NCBI GenBank assembly: GCA_002238485.1
Contig: MPMG01000012.1
Span: forward strand, 1-64,000
Source of the DNA: Chloroflexi bacterium bin20
GTDB taxonomy: Bacteria; Chloroflexota; Anaerolineae; Aggregatilineales; Phototrophicaceae
Length of the DNA: 64,000 bases
Direction: 5' to 3'
The position numbers were made by a program, and so were the translations under genes. Below, in pieces: positions 25,968 to 33,896 of this stretch; the stretch's first letter is position 1; each line of letters opens with the position of its first letter. The notes under the pieces were generated by a model. That model was not told the DNA's origin, did not search any database, and saw nothing but the letters and a program-made list of their open reading frames with translations.

Positions 25968-27119
25968 CTAGTTGGGCTGCAAGATGATCTTCGCGTCCTG
26001 GCGTCTTTCCAGCCGTTTGAAGGCGTCGATCGCGTCATCCAGCGGCATGCGCGCGCTGACCATCTGACGCATGTCGATGCGGCCCGCCGCCATCATGCGA
26101 ATCACCTGCTGAAAAGGACCGCCCGCGTGCCCCAGCGAGCCGGCGTATTGCACGCCCATGCGCTTGTAGGCAACGATAGGCAAGATCGGGTTGTCGCCGC
26201 CCATGCCAATATCAATGATGCTGGCATTCACCGCCAGGCAGCGATCGAGTGGCTCGATGGTCTTGTCGGCAAATCCCGCGCATTCCACCACATAATCTAC
26301 ACCGCGCCCCAGGGTATGCTGCATGATGGCGGCGTCCAGGTCGATGTCGATGGGGTCGAGCGCTGCCGACGCGCCCATTTTCATGGCGATATCGCGCCGA
26401 CTGGCTGATGGATCGAAGACGATGACGCGCCCCGCGCCGGCTGCGATGACCAGGGCTTCTGCTGCCAGCCCGATGGGACCCGCGCCAAAAATGACGACAT
26501 TGTTGCCGGGCTGCCAATTGTGCAGGCGGTTGAACAAACCTTGATACGACACGCCCGTCGGCTCGACCATTGCGCCCATGACCAGCGCTTCTTCTTCGCC
26601 ATAGTTCTCGGCGATTTCGTCCAGCTTCCAGCAATACTTTGCGCGCACGGGCAAATACTGCGCCATCGCGCCATTGATGGTGAAGCCGATTTCTTCAATA
26701 TCCAGGCAGTGGTTGACAAAACCACGCCGACACGCCGTGCATTCGCCGCACCACTGAATCTCCTCGACAGCCACCAAGTCGCCAAGGCGCAAGTCGCGCA
26801 CATTCGCGCCGACCTCGATGATGCGCCCGGCGAATTCGTGCCCCAGGATGTTGGGCGTGCAGACCAAACCCGGGTAGATCATATAGCCATCGGCGTCGGC
26901 TTCGTACATGTGCATGTCGCTGCCACAGATGCCCACAGCCGCGATCTCCAGCATGACCTGGTCGGGCAGCAGGCTGGGGTCGGGCGCATCGTCCAGGGAA
27001 AGACGCGGCGAGCGCCAGACCATGTTGGCATTGCGGGGGCGGCGCAGCTCGCGTTCGCTATCGGTCAGGTCGTAGCCGGGTTTTGGCGCCCAGTCGGCGG
27101 AGAGTGTCAAGGCTTTCAT
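25968..27119 (-). CDS. Zinc-dependent polyol/sugar dehydrogenase (scyllo-inosose 3-dehydrogenase-like MDR)
   Basis: 383 residues from the ATG at 27119. Medium-chain dehydrogenase: catalytic-zinc Cys in GICGSDMH, GHE motif in ILGHEFAG, cysteine-rich structural lobe (WCGECTACRRGFVNHC), and Rossmann GAGPIGLAAEAL. The long N-terminus (KALTLSADWAPKPGY) and YPGLVCTPNILGHEF resemble the Thermotoga scyllo-inosose 3-dehydrogenase of inositol breakdown, as I remember it. A threonine or sorbitol dehydrogenase role remains possible. Divergent from the DapA-family gene across 72 bp. Confidence 0.82.
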   Translation of the reverse strand: MKALTLSADWAPKPGYDLTDSERELRRPRNANMVWRSPRLSLDDAPDPSLLPDQVMLEIAAVGICGSDMHMYEADADGYMIYPGLVCTPNILGHEFAGRIIEVGANVRDLRLGDLVAVEEIQWCGECTACRRGFVNHCLDIEEIGFTINGAMAQYLPVRAKYCWKLDEIAENYGEEEALVMGAMVEPTGVSYQGLFNRLHNWQPGNNVVIFGAGPIGLAAEALVIAAGAGRVIVFDPSASRRDIAMKMGASAALDPIDIDLDAAIMQHTLGRGVDYVVECAGFADKTIEPLDRCLAVNASIIDIGMGGDNPILPIVAYKRMGVQYAGSLGHAGGPFQQVIRMMAAGRIDMRQMVSARMPLDDAIDAFKRLERRQDAKIILQPN

Positions 27120-27191
27120 TTTGCGACTCCGATACTTGGTCAAGTCGAATTATAGTCTACACAGCGAAGCAAAGAGTACACAGAGGGCATT

Positions 27192-28115
27192 ATGCTGGGC
27201 GGCATCATTCCGATACTTTTCACGCCATTTGACGCGCAGGGGCAGATCGACGCCGAGGGCTTGCGGCGGATTTTGCGCTTTGAGCTGGATGGCGGCGTGC
27301 ATGGCATCGGCATCAACGGATTCGCCAGCGAAGCCTACAAAATGAGCGACGCGGAACGCCAGCAAACGGTCGAAATTGTCGCTGCGGAGCTGACGAAGGC
27401 CCTGCCGCTGGTCATCGGCATCGCGCCCAACAGCAGGTCTACAGCCATCAAGCAGGCGCGGCACTATGCCCAGTATCGTCCCGCCGCGTTGATGGCGCTG
27501 CCACCCGCCACCATGGACAATGGCGAGCGTGCGCTGGTCGAGCACTATGTCGCGCTGGGGCAGGCCAGCGATGTGCCCATCATGCTGCAGCAAGCGCCGC
27601 ACATCCCGCAGTATCGGCACACAGAATTGCCAGCGGAAAGCTTGGCAGAAATCGCCAGACGCGCGCCGACTGTGCGCTACTTCAAGCTGGAGGGACCGGG
27701 CAGCGCGGCAAAAATGCGCGAACTTGCGCCCATGCTGCCGGCCGATGCGCGCATGTTCGGCGGTGGTGGCGGCATTACGGTGCTCAGCGAGCTGGAAAAC
27801 GGCGCGGCGGGCTTGATCCCGGGCGTTGGCTTCAACGAGATATTTCTGGCGGCTTGGGACAAATGGCAAGCGGGCGACAGGGCAGGCGCGGGCGACATCA
27901 TCGCGGACGGGCAAGCCTTGGTGCAGGCGGTATCGGGCGGTGGGCACGAGATGTCGCTGCATTTGCGCAAACAGCTGATGCTGCGCCACGGGGCGATTGA
28001 CTGCGCGCATGTTCGTCAGCCGACCGTGCCTTTTGACGCCGATAACTTGCCAGATTTCTTCGAGAGCGTCGATGCGCTCGACTTGCGTGTCGCTGGCGGC
28101 GGGGCGACTCCCTGA
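27192..28115 (+). CDS. DapA-family lyase/dehydratase, probable 2-keto-3-deoxy-pentonate dehydratase
   Basis: 307 residues, class I aldolase-type TIM barrel. Schiff-base Lys in VRYFKLEG (about residue 163), GINGFASEAYKM at the carboxylate site and FGGGGGITVLSEL. The usual catalytic Tyr motif (YN-P) is replaced by LQQAP, like the QDAP-type motif I recall in L-2-keto-3-deoxyarabonate dehydratase-type members, so it is not dihydrodipicolinate synthase. The next gene, 63 bp on, is a 2-oxoglutarate-semialdehyde-type dehydrogenase, which fits removal of water from a 2-keto-3-deoxy sugar acid. Confidence 0.75.
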   Translation: MLGGIIPILFTPFDAQGQIDAEGLRRILRFELDGGVHGIGINGFASEAYKMSDAERQQTVEIVAAELTKALPLVIGIAPNSRSTAIKQARHYAQYRPAALMALPPATMDNGERALVEHYVALGQASDVPIMLQQAPHIPQYRHTELPAESLAEIARRAPTVRYFKLEGPGSAAKMRELAPMLPADARMFGGGGGITVLSELENGAAGLIPGVGFNEIFLAAWDKWQAGDRAGAGDIIADGQALVQAVSGGGHEMSLHLRKQLMLRHGAIDCAHVRQPTVPFDADNLPDFFESVDALDLRVAGGGATP

Positions 28116-28178
28116 CGCATTTACTCGCTTTGTGGTTAAATGAACAGGTGAAAACCGATCTGGAGGGGACGCAGCCTC

Positions 28179-29738
28179 ATGACGATTACTGGACAAAATT
28201 ATATCGCTGGCGAGACCTCTGCTGAGGGCATCGAGACTTTCTATAGCGTTGACCCGCGCAGAAAATCTCGCGGCGAACAGGCTTTTTACAGCGCCACCGA
28301 GTCGGAAGTTGCGCGGGCGACAGAAGCGGCTCTCGCGGCGCACCAGCAAATGCGCAGTTATTCCTCGACGCGCATTGCCGACCTGCTGGACGAGATCGTG
28401 ACGCAGATCGGCGCATTGGGCGACGAATTGCTGCACATTGCCGACAGCGAGACCGGCTTGGGCTTGCCGCGTTTGACTGGCGAGCGCGACCGCAGCACCG
28501 GGCAGATCCGCGCTTTTGCCGAACTGCTGCGCGAAGGCTCGTACCTGCGCGCTATCATCAACAGCGGGCCGCCGACCATCCGCCAGATGCAATTCCCGGT
28601 TGGCCCGGTGGCGATCTTCGCTGCCAGCAACTTCCCCTTTGCCTTTGCGGTGGCGGGTGGCGACTCGGCATCGGCGCTGGCGGCTGGCTGTCCCATCGTG
28701 GTCAAGGCGCATCCGGGTCATCCGGCCACATCCGAGCTTTTTGCCCAGGCGATAACTGCTGCGGTGGCTGCGCAAGGATTCCCGGCCGGCGCGTTTTCCA
28801 TGCTGCAGGGGGCGGGCATCGATGTCGGGCAGTGGCTGGTGGCGCGCGAGGAAATCGAGGCGGTGGGCTTCACGGGCAGTCTGCGTGGCGGACGCGCCAT
28901 TTTCGACGCAGCGACCGCGCGACCGCGCCCCATCCCGGTATATGCCGAAATGGGCAGCATCAACCCGGTGGTCATCACACAGGCGGCATTGGCTGCCCGC
29001 GCCGAGACAATCGCCGCTGGACTGGTGGGCTCGGTTACGCTGGGAAGCGGGCAATTCTGCACCAACCCCGGCTTGATTCTGCTGGAAGACAGCGCCGCCA
29101 GCCAAGCTTTCATCGCCGCGGTCACGGAGAAAATGAGCGCTGCGCCGGCCGGCGTCCTGCTGAACGAAGCGGTGGCGGCAGGACTGGAGAGCGCCGTCAG
29201 CCAAACGACGGCCAATCCACAAATCCGCCTGTTGACGGGTGGCGAAGCAAGCGCTGGCGAGGCTTTCTGTTATCGCAACACGGTGCTGCAAACGCGCGCC
29301 GCTGCTATCCGCGCCGACCAGGGACTGCAAACCGAGCACTTTGGTCCGGTTACGTTATTTGTGCTCTGTGATGATGCTGAGGACCTGAGCGCGACCATCA
29401 AGTCCCTGGAAGGCAATTTGACCAGCACCCTGCATGCCGAGGCGGATGAAGCGGTCGCTGGCTTGCTGAGTCTGCTGCGCGAAAAAGCCGGACGGGTGAT
29501 CTGGAACGACTTCCCGACTGGCGTGGCGGTCGTGCCAGCCATGCAGCACGGCGGACCCTATCCAGCGACCACTGCCCCCGCCACGACCTCTGTTGGCACG
29601 AATGCCATCTATCGCTTCATGCGGCCGATCGCCTTGCAGAATGTGCCGGACGCGCTGTTGCCCGCGCCGCTGCAAGACGCCAACCCGCTGGGCATCCTGC
29701 GGCTGGTGGATGGGGAGTATACTGATGGGATGGCCTAA
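28179..29738 (+). CDS. NADP-type aldehyde dehydrogenase, probable 2-oxoglutarate semialdehyde (2,5-dioxovalerate) dehydrogenase
   Basis: 519 residues. ALDH superfamily of the KGSADH/AraE clade: FPVGPVAIFAASNFPFAF, VKAHPGHPATSEL, FTGSLRGGRAIFD, EMGSINPVVI and the catalytic Cys in GSGQFCTNPG. The C-terminal NDFPTGVAVVPAMQHGGPYPATT is typical of this clade. It oxidises the semialdehyde to 2-oxoglutarate, the last step of oxidative arabinose/xylose or glucarate breakdown. It has a good GGAGGGG ribosome-binding site and is paired with the DapA-family gene upstream. Confidence 0.88.
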   Translation: MTITGQNYIAGETSAEGIETFYSVDPRRKSRGEQAFYSATESEVARATEAALAAHQQMRSYSSTRIADLLDEIVTQIGALGDELLHIADSETGLGLPRLTGERDRSTGQIRAFAELLREGSYLRAIINSGPPTIRQMQFPVGPVAIFAASNFPFAFAVAGGDSASALAAGCPIVVKAHPGHPATSELFAQAITAAVAAQGFPAGAFSMLQGAGIDVGQWLVAREEIEAVGFTGSLRGGRAIFDAATARPRPIPVYAEMGSINPVVITQAALAARAETIAAGLVGSVTLGSGQFCTNPGLILLEDSAASQAFIAAVTEKMSAAPAGVLLNEAVAAGLESAVSQTTANPQIRLLTGGEASAGEAFCYRNTVLQTRAAAIRADQGLQTEHFGPVTLFVLCDDAEDLSATIKSLEGNLTSTLHAEADEAVAGLLSLLREKAGRVIWNDFPTGVAVVPAMQHGGPYPATTAPATTSVGTNAIYRFMRPIALQNVPDALLPAPLQDANPLGILRLVDGEYTDGMA

Positions 29739-29739
29739 A

Positions 29740-29774
29740 CCAAGAAAAGAACAAAACCCCACCAACGGGTGAGG
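29740..29774 (-). terminator. Rho-independent terminator of the coiled-coil gene
   Basis: On the minus strand, a CCTCACC / GGTGGGG stem with a CGTT loop (29757-29774, one G-U pair) is followed by a TTTTGTTCTTTTCTT tract. It lies just after the gene at 29828-30187. The plus-strand reading lacks a T-tract. Confidence 0.7.
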
Positions 29775-29827
29775 CTGTTGCAGTGTAGCGCGGCATCCTG
29801 GCATCTATATCGCATGGCAGCAAGATA

Positions 29828-30187
29828 TCATTTCAAGACCGCCACCAGCACCGCAATGATGCCGATGAGGAATGGCAGGGCATATTTGAGCGTATCCACC
29901 GCGCCCCTGAAGCGGCTTTCCTTCTCGCGCAGCTCGCGGATTTCGTCGCTCTGTTTACGAATATCTTCGCTCTGATTTTTCAATGCCTCGCTGAGTATGT
30001 GGAAGGAAGCGCGAAACTCATCTGTCTGCGCTCGTATTGCAGTCTGGATCGCGCTCTGGACATATTCCATGATTTCCGCCTTGAATTCCGCGAGGTCGGC
30101 TTTTGTGGCCAGAGACATCATCTCGCCTTCAATGGTGGAAATCCTTCTTTCATGATTGTGTCCAATTTCCGCCATAGTGCGGCTCAC
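29828..30187 (-). CDS. C-terminally anchored coiled-coil protein (hypothetical)
   Basis: 119 residues. Residues about 10-95 are charged and heptad-like (SLATKADLAEFKAEIMEYV, KNQSEDIRKQSDEIRELREKE) and predicted to form coiled coil. Residues about 100-118 are one hydrophobic helix (YALPFLIGIIAVLVAVL). Architecture resembles small tail-anchored coiled-coil proteins; function unknown. It lies between two minus-strand terminators, so it is its own transcription unit. Confidence 0.65.
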   Translation of the reverse strand: MSRTMAEIGHNHERRISTIEGEMMSLATKADLAEFKAEIMEYVQSAIQTAIRAQTDEFRASFHILSEALKNQSEDIRKQSDEIRELREKESRFRGAVDTLKYALPFLIGIIAVLVAVLK

Positions 30188-30285
30188 ACTGTCTATCCGA
30201 TAGTCAATACCACCAATCTATCCTATTCTCATCCATGATCGCAACTTCGCGCCCTGCCCATCTGCATCAAGTTGCGGAAAGGTAA

Positions 30286-30318
30286 ACAGAAAAACAGCCC
30301 CATCGTTTGATGAGGCTG
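30286..30318 (-). terminator. Rho-independent terminator of the BMP importer operon
   Basis: Minus-strand stem CAGCCTCATC / GATGGGGCTG (9 of 10 Watson-Crick pairs), AAAC loop, followed by TTTTTCTGTTT. It is 31 bp after the binding-protein stop. Confidence 0.85.
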
Positions 30319-30348
30319 CCGTTGTGTGCTGTGATATGGCGCGAAAAC

Positions 30349-32391
30349 CTACTCCAGCAGGTCGCCGCTTATCAGGTTGACGCCGGTTTCGATCTCGCCA
30401 GCGATGAGGCGCGCATTGACCGCGTCCACTTTGTCCCAGACTTCTTGCGGGATATCGGATTCGTGCGGGGGCGCCAAGCCAACGCCGTTCATGGCCGCGT
30501 CCATCATGAAGATGCCGCCGCCGGGGAAGTCGCTCAAGTCGCCTTCCGCCAGCATGGCCACCATGTCGAAGACGCCCTGGTCGACGCGTTTCATGGCGCT
30601 GCTGATGATGAACTCGCTGCCTGGAGTTTCGCCCGCGCCGAAGCTGGTCAGCCATTCGTCCTTGTCGACGCCGATGACATAGACGCCTTCCAGCGCGCCA
30701 GCCCGGATCGCGCCGGTGCCGGTGGGTCCGCCGCCGCCAAAGAGCACGGTCGCGCCTTCGCCGATGAATTGCAGCGCCGCCGATGCGCCGCGGTCGGGCG
30801 CGACAAAGCTGTCGATGTAGACGCCCAGGATGTTCAGGTCGGCGTTGACATGGCGCGCGCCCTGCTCATAGCCATTGCGGAAGCGCTTGACTGGCGGGAT
30901 ATCAATGCCATAGACGCCGGCGATCATGTCCGAGCCTTGCCATTCGGCGACGAAAGCCGCCAGCACGCCTGTCATGAAGCCGCTCTGGTCTTCGCGGAAC
31001 TGGATGCCAACATAGTTGCTCGGTCCGTCCATGACGAACTGGTCGACGCCCAGGAAGTAGACATCCGGGTTGGCTTCGGCGGCTGCATAGGTGGCATCGG
31101 CGATCAGGAAGCCGACCGTGACGATGACCTCAAAGCCTTCGTCGATGCAGGTGTTAATGTTGGCTTCGTAGTCGGTTTCGGCTTGCGTCTCGATGAAGGT
31201 ATATTCCAGGTCGTATTCATCGGCCGCAGCCACCGCGCCTTCATGTGCCGACTGGTTGAAAGTGCCATCGTTGACGCGCCCCAGATCGGTGACCAGGCAG
31301 ACAGTCTCGACGCCCATAGCCATGGCATCAGCTTGCGCGTCCATCATGTCGTCCATTGCCAGATCGCCACTGACGGGATCGACGCCAGTGCTGACTGTGC
31401 CGGCGATCATCATCGCCGCGACTTCATCCGCCATGGCGAAGAAGGCATCGTCGATATCGGCATCGTGTTTTTCTGCCAGGCCCACGCCATTCAGCGCTAC
31501 ATCCATCAGGTAGATGCCGCCGCCCGGGAAGCTCTCCGCATCACCATGCGCCAGCGCAGCCACCATGTCATAGACGCCCTGGTCGACGCGCTTGATGGCG
31601 CTGCTGATGATGTATTCGCTGCCGGGCGTCTCGCCGCCGCCGAAGCTGGTTACATATTCGTCCTGATCGACGCCGATGACATAGATGCCTTGCTGCGCCG
31701 CCGCCAGGATGCCGCCCGTGCCGGTGGGACCGCCCGCGCCAAAGATGACCGAAGCGCCTTCGCCGATGAATTGCTCGGCAGCCGATGCGCCACGATCGGG
31801 CGCGACAAAGTTGTCAATGTAGACGCCCAGCAGGTTCATGTCGGGGTTGATATAACGCGCGCCCTGCTCGAAGCCGTTGCGGAACTTCTTGACTGGCGGG
31901 ATGTCGATGCCATAGACGCCAGCCACCGTGTCCGAGCCGACCGAAGCCGCCACCTGCGCCGCCAGCACGCCCGCCAAAAAGCCCGACTGGTCTTCGCGGA
32001 ATTGGATGCCGACATAGTTGGTGGGTCCGCCCATGACGAACTGGTCGACGCCCAGGAAGTGCACATCGGGGTTGGCGGCCGCTGCGGCGTTGGTGGCATC
32101 GGCGATCAAAAAGCCGACTGTGATAATGACTTCAAAGCCTTCGTCAATGCAGGTCTGGATGTTGGCTTCGTAATCCGTTTCGGCCTGGGTTTCGATCCAG
32201 CGATATTCCAGATCGAATTCGTCAGCGGCTTGCAGCGCGCCTTCGTGGGCGAACTGGTTGAATGTGCCATCGTTGACGCGCCCGAGGTCTGTCACCAGGC
32301 ACAGGGTTTCGACGCCATCCTGCGCGCCGGCCAGCGGCGCCAGCGACAGCAGCAGCGCCAACAGGCCGAGGAAGATTGCCAACTTTTTCAT
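30349..32391 (-). CDS. BMP-family substrate-binding protein with two complete tandem domains
   Basis: 680 residues: signal peptide (1-23), BMP/PnrA-like domain 1 (about 25-345) and BMP domain 2 (about 359-680), joined by a Met/Asp/Ala-rich linker (MDDMMDAQADAMAMG). Both halves begin with LCLVTDLGRVNDGTFNQ-type sequence and share IGVDQ/KDE-type and FRNG(F/Y)EQGAR blocks at a regular 334-residue (1002-bp) offset, roughly three-quarters identical by eye. BMP proteins capture purine nucleosides or similar ligands. Normal members are single-domain, about 340 residues, often lipoproteins; here no lipobox Cys is seen. Last gene of its operon. Confidence 0.9.
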   Translation of the reverse strand: MKKLAIFLGLLALLLSLAPLAGAQDGVETLCLVTDLGRVNDGTFNQFAHEGALQAADEFDLEYRWIETQAETDYEANIQTCIDEGFEVIITVGFLIADATNAAAAANPDVHFLGVDQFVMGGPTNYVGIQFREDQSGFLAGVLAAQVAASVGSDTVAGVYGIDIPPVKKFRNGFEQGARYINPDMNLLGVYIDNFVAPDRGASAAEQFIGEGASVIFGAGGPTGTGGILAAAQQGIYVIGVDQDEYVTSFGGGETPGSEYIISSAIKRVDQGVYDMVAALAHGDAESFPGGGIYLMDVALNGVGLAEKHDADIDDAFFAMADEVAAMMIAGTVSTGVDPVSGDLAMDDMMDAQADAMAMGVETVCLVTDLGRVNDGTFNQSAHEGAVAAADEYDLEYTFIETQAETDYEANINTCIDEGFEVIVTVGFLIADATYAAAEANPDVYFLGVDQFVMDGPSNYVGIQFREDQSGFMTGVLAAFVAEWQGSDMIAGVYGIDIPPVKRFRNGYEQGARHVNADLNILGVYIDSFVAPDRGASAALQFIGEGATVLFGGGGPTGTGAIRAGALEGVYVIGVDKDEWLTSFGAGETPGSEFIISSAMKRVDQGVFDMVAMLAEGDLSDFPGGGIFMMDAAMNGVGLAPPHESDIPQEVWDKVDAVNARLIAGEIETGVNLISGDLLE

Positions 32392-32499
32392 CTCTGTGTC
32401 TCCTCAATCAATATTGGACGGGATATCGGTTACATTCCAACTGTACACCGTCTGCGCACGGGATTCAATGCGCGGGGGCGGGTTGATGACTCGCCTGTT

Positions 32500-32580
32500 T
32501 CTGAACCACAGAGAACACAGAAGTAAAGTCATGCGATAATTCACCACAGAGACACAGAGTGCCCTCTGTGGTTCAGTTTT
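32500..32580. repeat. Family C repeats between permease and binding-protein genes
   Basis: ACCACAGAGAACACAGAAG (32508-32526), TCACCACAGAGACACAGAG (32542-32560) and CCCTCTGTGGTTC (32562-32574, inverted) lie in the 206-bp gap between genes of one transporter operon. No gene is present here. Confidence 0.7.
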
Positions 32581-32597
32581 ATTGCGGTTGTGCCGCC

Positions 32598-33896
32598 TTA
32601 CTCCTTCACATAGGGTTGTCCGACAGCTTTAGGCGGCGAGGCGCGCCCGATGAAGCCAGCCAAGACGACCAGCGTCACGGCATAGGGCACCATCTGCAAG
32701 AATTGCACGGGGAAGCCCACGCCCACCATCTGCAAGCGGATGCCCAGCGAATCGGAGAAACCGAAGAGCAGCGCCGCTCCAAAGGCGCCTAGCGGCGTCC
32801 ACTTGCCGAAGATCATAGCCGCCAGGGCGATGAATCCCGCCCCACGCGTCATGCCGTCATTGAAGCTGCCGGTGGCTTCCAGCGAGAACCATACGCCCGC
32901 CAAGCCAGCGATCATGCCGCTAACGAAGACATTGATCCAGCGTGTGCGGTTGACATGGATGCCCAGCGTGTCGGCTGCGTGCGGATGTTCGCCCACTGCC
33001 CGCGTGCGCAGTCCCCAGCGTGTGTGAAACATCACCACATGCGTGAAAGCCAGCATGACAAACATCATGAAAAAAATGGGCTGGTTGGTGAAGATGGCGT
33101 CGCCAATGACGGGCAGATCGCTCAAAATGGGCAGGCTGATATTGCCCAGCTTGGCTGCGCCGGCTTCTGTAGAAAGCAGGTATTCGCGGCGCACGAAGCT
33201 GGTGATGCCCACTGCCAAAATGTTGATGACCGTGCCGCTGACGATCTGGTCGGTGCGGAAGGTGATGGACAGCCAGCCATGCAGCAAAGCGATGAGTCCG
33301 CCGCTGAGCACGCCGATGATAACCGCCAGCAGCTGCGCCGTTTCCAGTGGCAGGTCGGTGCCGCGCAAGAAGAAAAGCGTCACAAAGCCGAAACAGGCGG
33401 CGAAGAGCATCATGCCTTCAATGGCGATATTGACGACGCCAGCTCGCTCGCACCAGATGCCAGCAAATGCGCCGATCGCCAGGGGCGTTGCCAGACGCAG
33501 GCTCTCGGCCACGATGGTGGTTACATTGGTATCGTTGCCAGCCGCCGCCGCGATGATGATGGTGGGGATGAAGAGCGCGCCGCAGATCACCAGCAGCGCC
33601 AGGCCGATCCGCCTCCAGCGCCCCGCCAGTTCTATCAGGTTCAAGCCGCCGCTGACGATGAATAACGCGCCAACCACGAGCAGATAAGCGCTGGTCGGCA
33701 GAGGCAGCACACCGACTGTCGGCGTTTCGCCCCGCGAGGTCGATTCAAATGTCAACGTGGTAACCAGATCGGGGTCGAGCTGAGTCGCTTCCAGCAAGAT
33801 GAAAATGCCCAGCACAAGCAAGAAAGCGGCAATGATGCGGCGGCGGGTGATTTTGATGCGCATGCGCGGCGACTTTGACTTGGCGGCGGACATCAT
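32598..33896 (-). CDS. Nucleoside-type ABC transporter permease (YufQ/NupQ-like)
   Basis: 432 residues from the ATG at 33896, which overlaps the TGA of the preceding permease (ATGATGA). About nine or ten hydrophobic segments. The core from about residue 135 matches the BPD_transp_2 family: ATPLAIGAFAGIWCERAGVVNIAIEGMML, FRTDQIVSGTVINILAVGITS and GEHPHAADTLGIHVNRTRW. An N-terminal extension of about 100 residues with two or three extra helices precedes the core. It pairs with the gene at 33896-36103 as the second channel half. Confidence 0.9.
   Translation of the reverse strand: MMSAAKSKSPRMRIKITRRRIIAAFLLVLGIFILLEATQLDPDLVTTLTFESTSRGETPTVGVLPLPTSAYLLVVGALFIVSGGLNLIELAGRWRRIGLALLVICGALFIPTIIIAAAAGNDTNVTTIVAESLRLATPLAIGAFAGIWCERAGVVNIAIEGMMLFAACFGFVTLFFLRGTDLPLETAQLLAVIIGVLSGGLIALLHGWLSITFRTDQIVSGTVINILAVGITSFVRREYLLSTEAGAAKLGNISLPILSDLPVIGDAIFTNQPIFFMMFVMLAFTHVVMFHTRWGLRTRAVGEHPHAADTLGIHVNRTRWINVFVSGMIAGLAGVWFSLEATGSFNDGMTRGAGFIALAAMIFGKWTPLGAFGAALLFGFSDSLGIRLQMVGVGFPVQFLQMVPYAVTLVVLAGFIGRASPPKAVGQPYVKE

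Noticed and set aside
27150..29339. 729-codon open frame on the minus strand across two genes
   Set aside because: It spans antisense to both the DapA-family and aldehyde dehydrogenase genes, which carry real catalytic motifs, and has no ribosome-binding site or recognisable product.
30307..32526. 739-codon open frame opposite the tandem BMP gene, itself internally repeated
   Set aside because: Shadow of the duplicated gene; the repeat in its translation only reflects the duplication on the coding strand.
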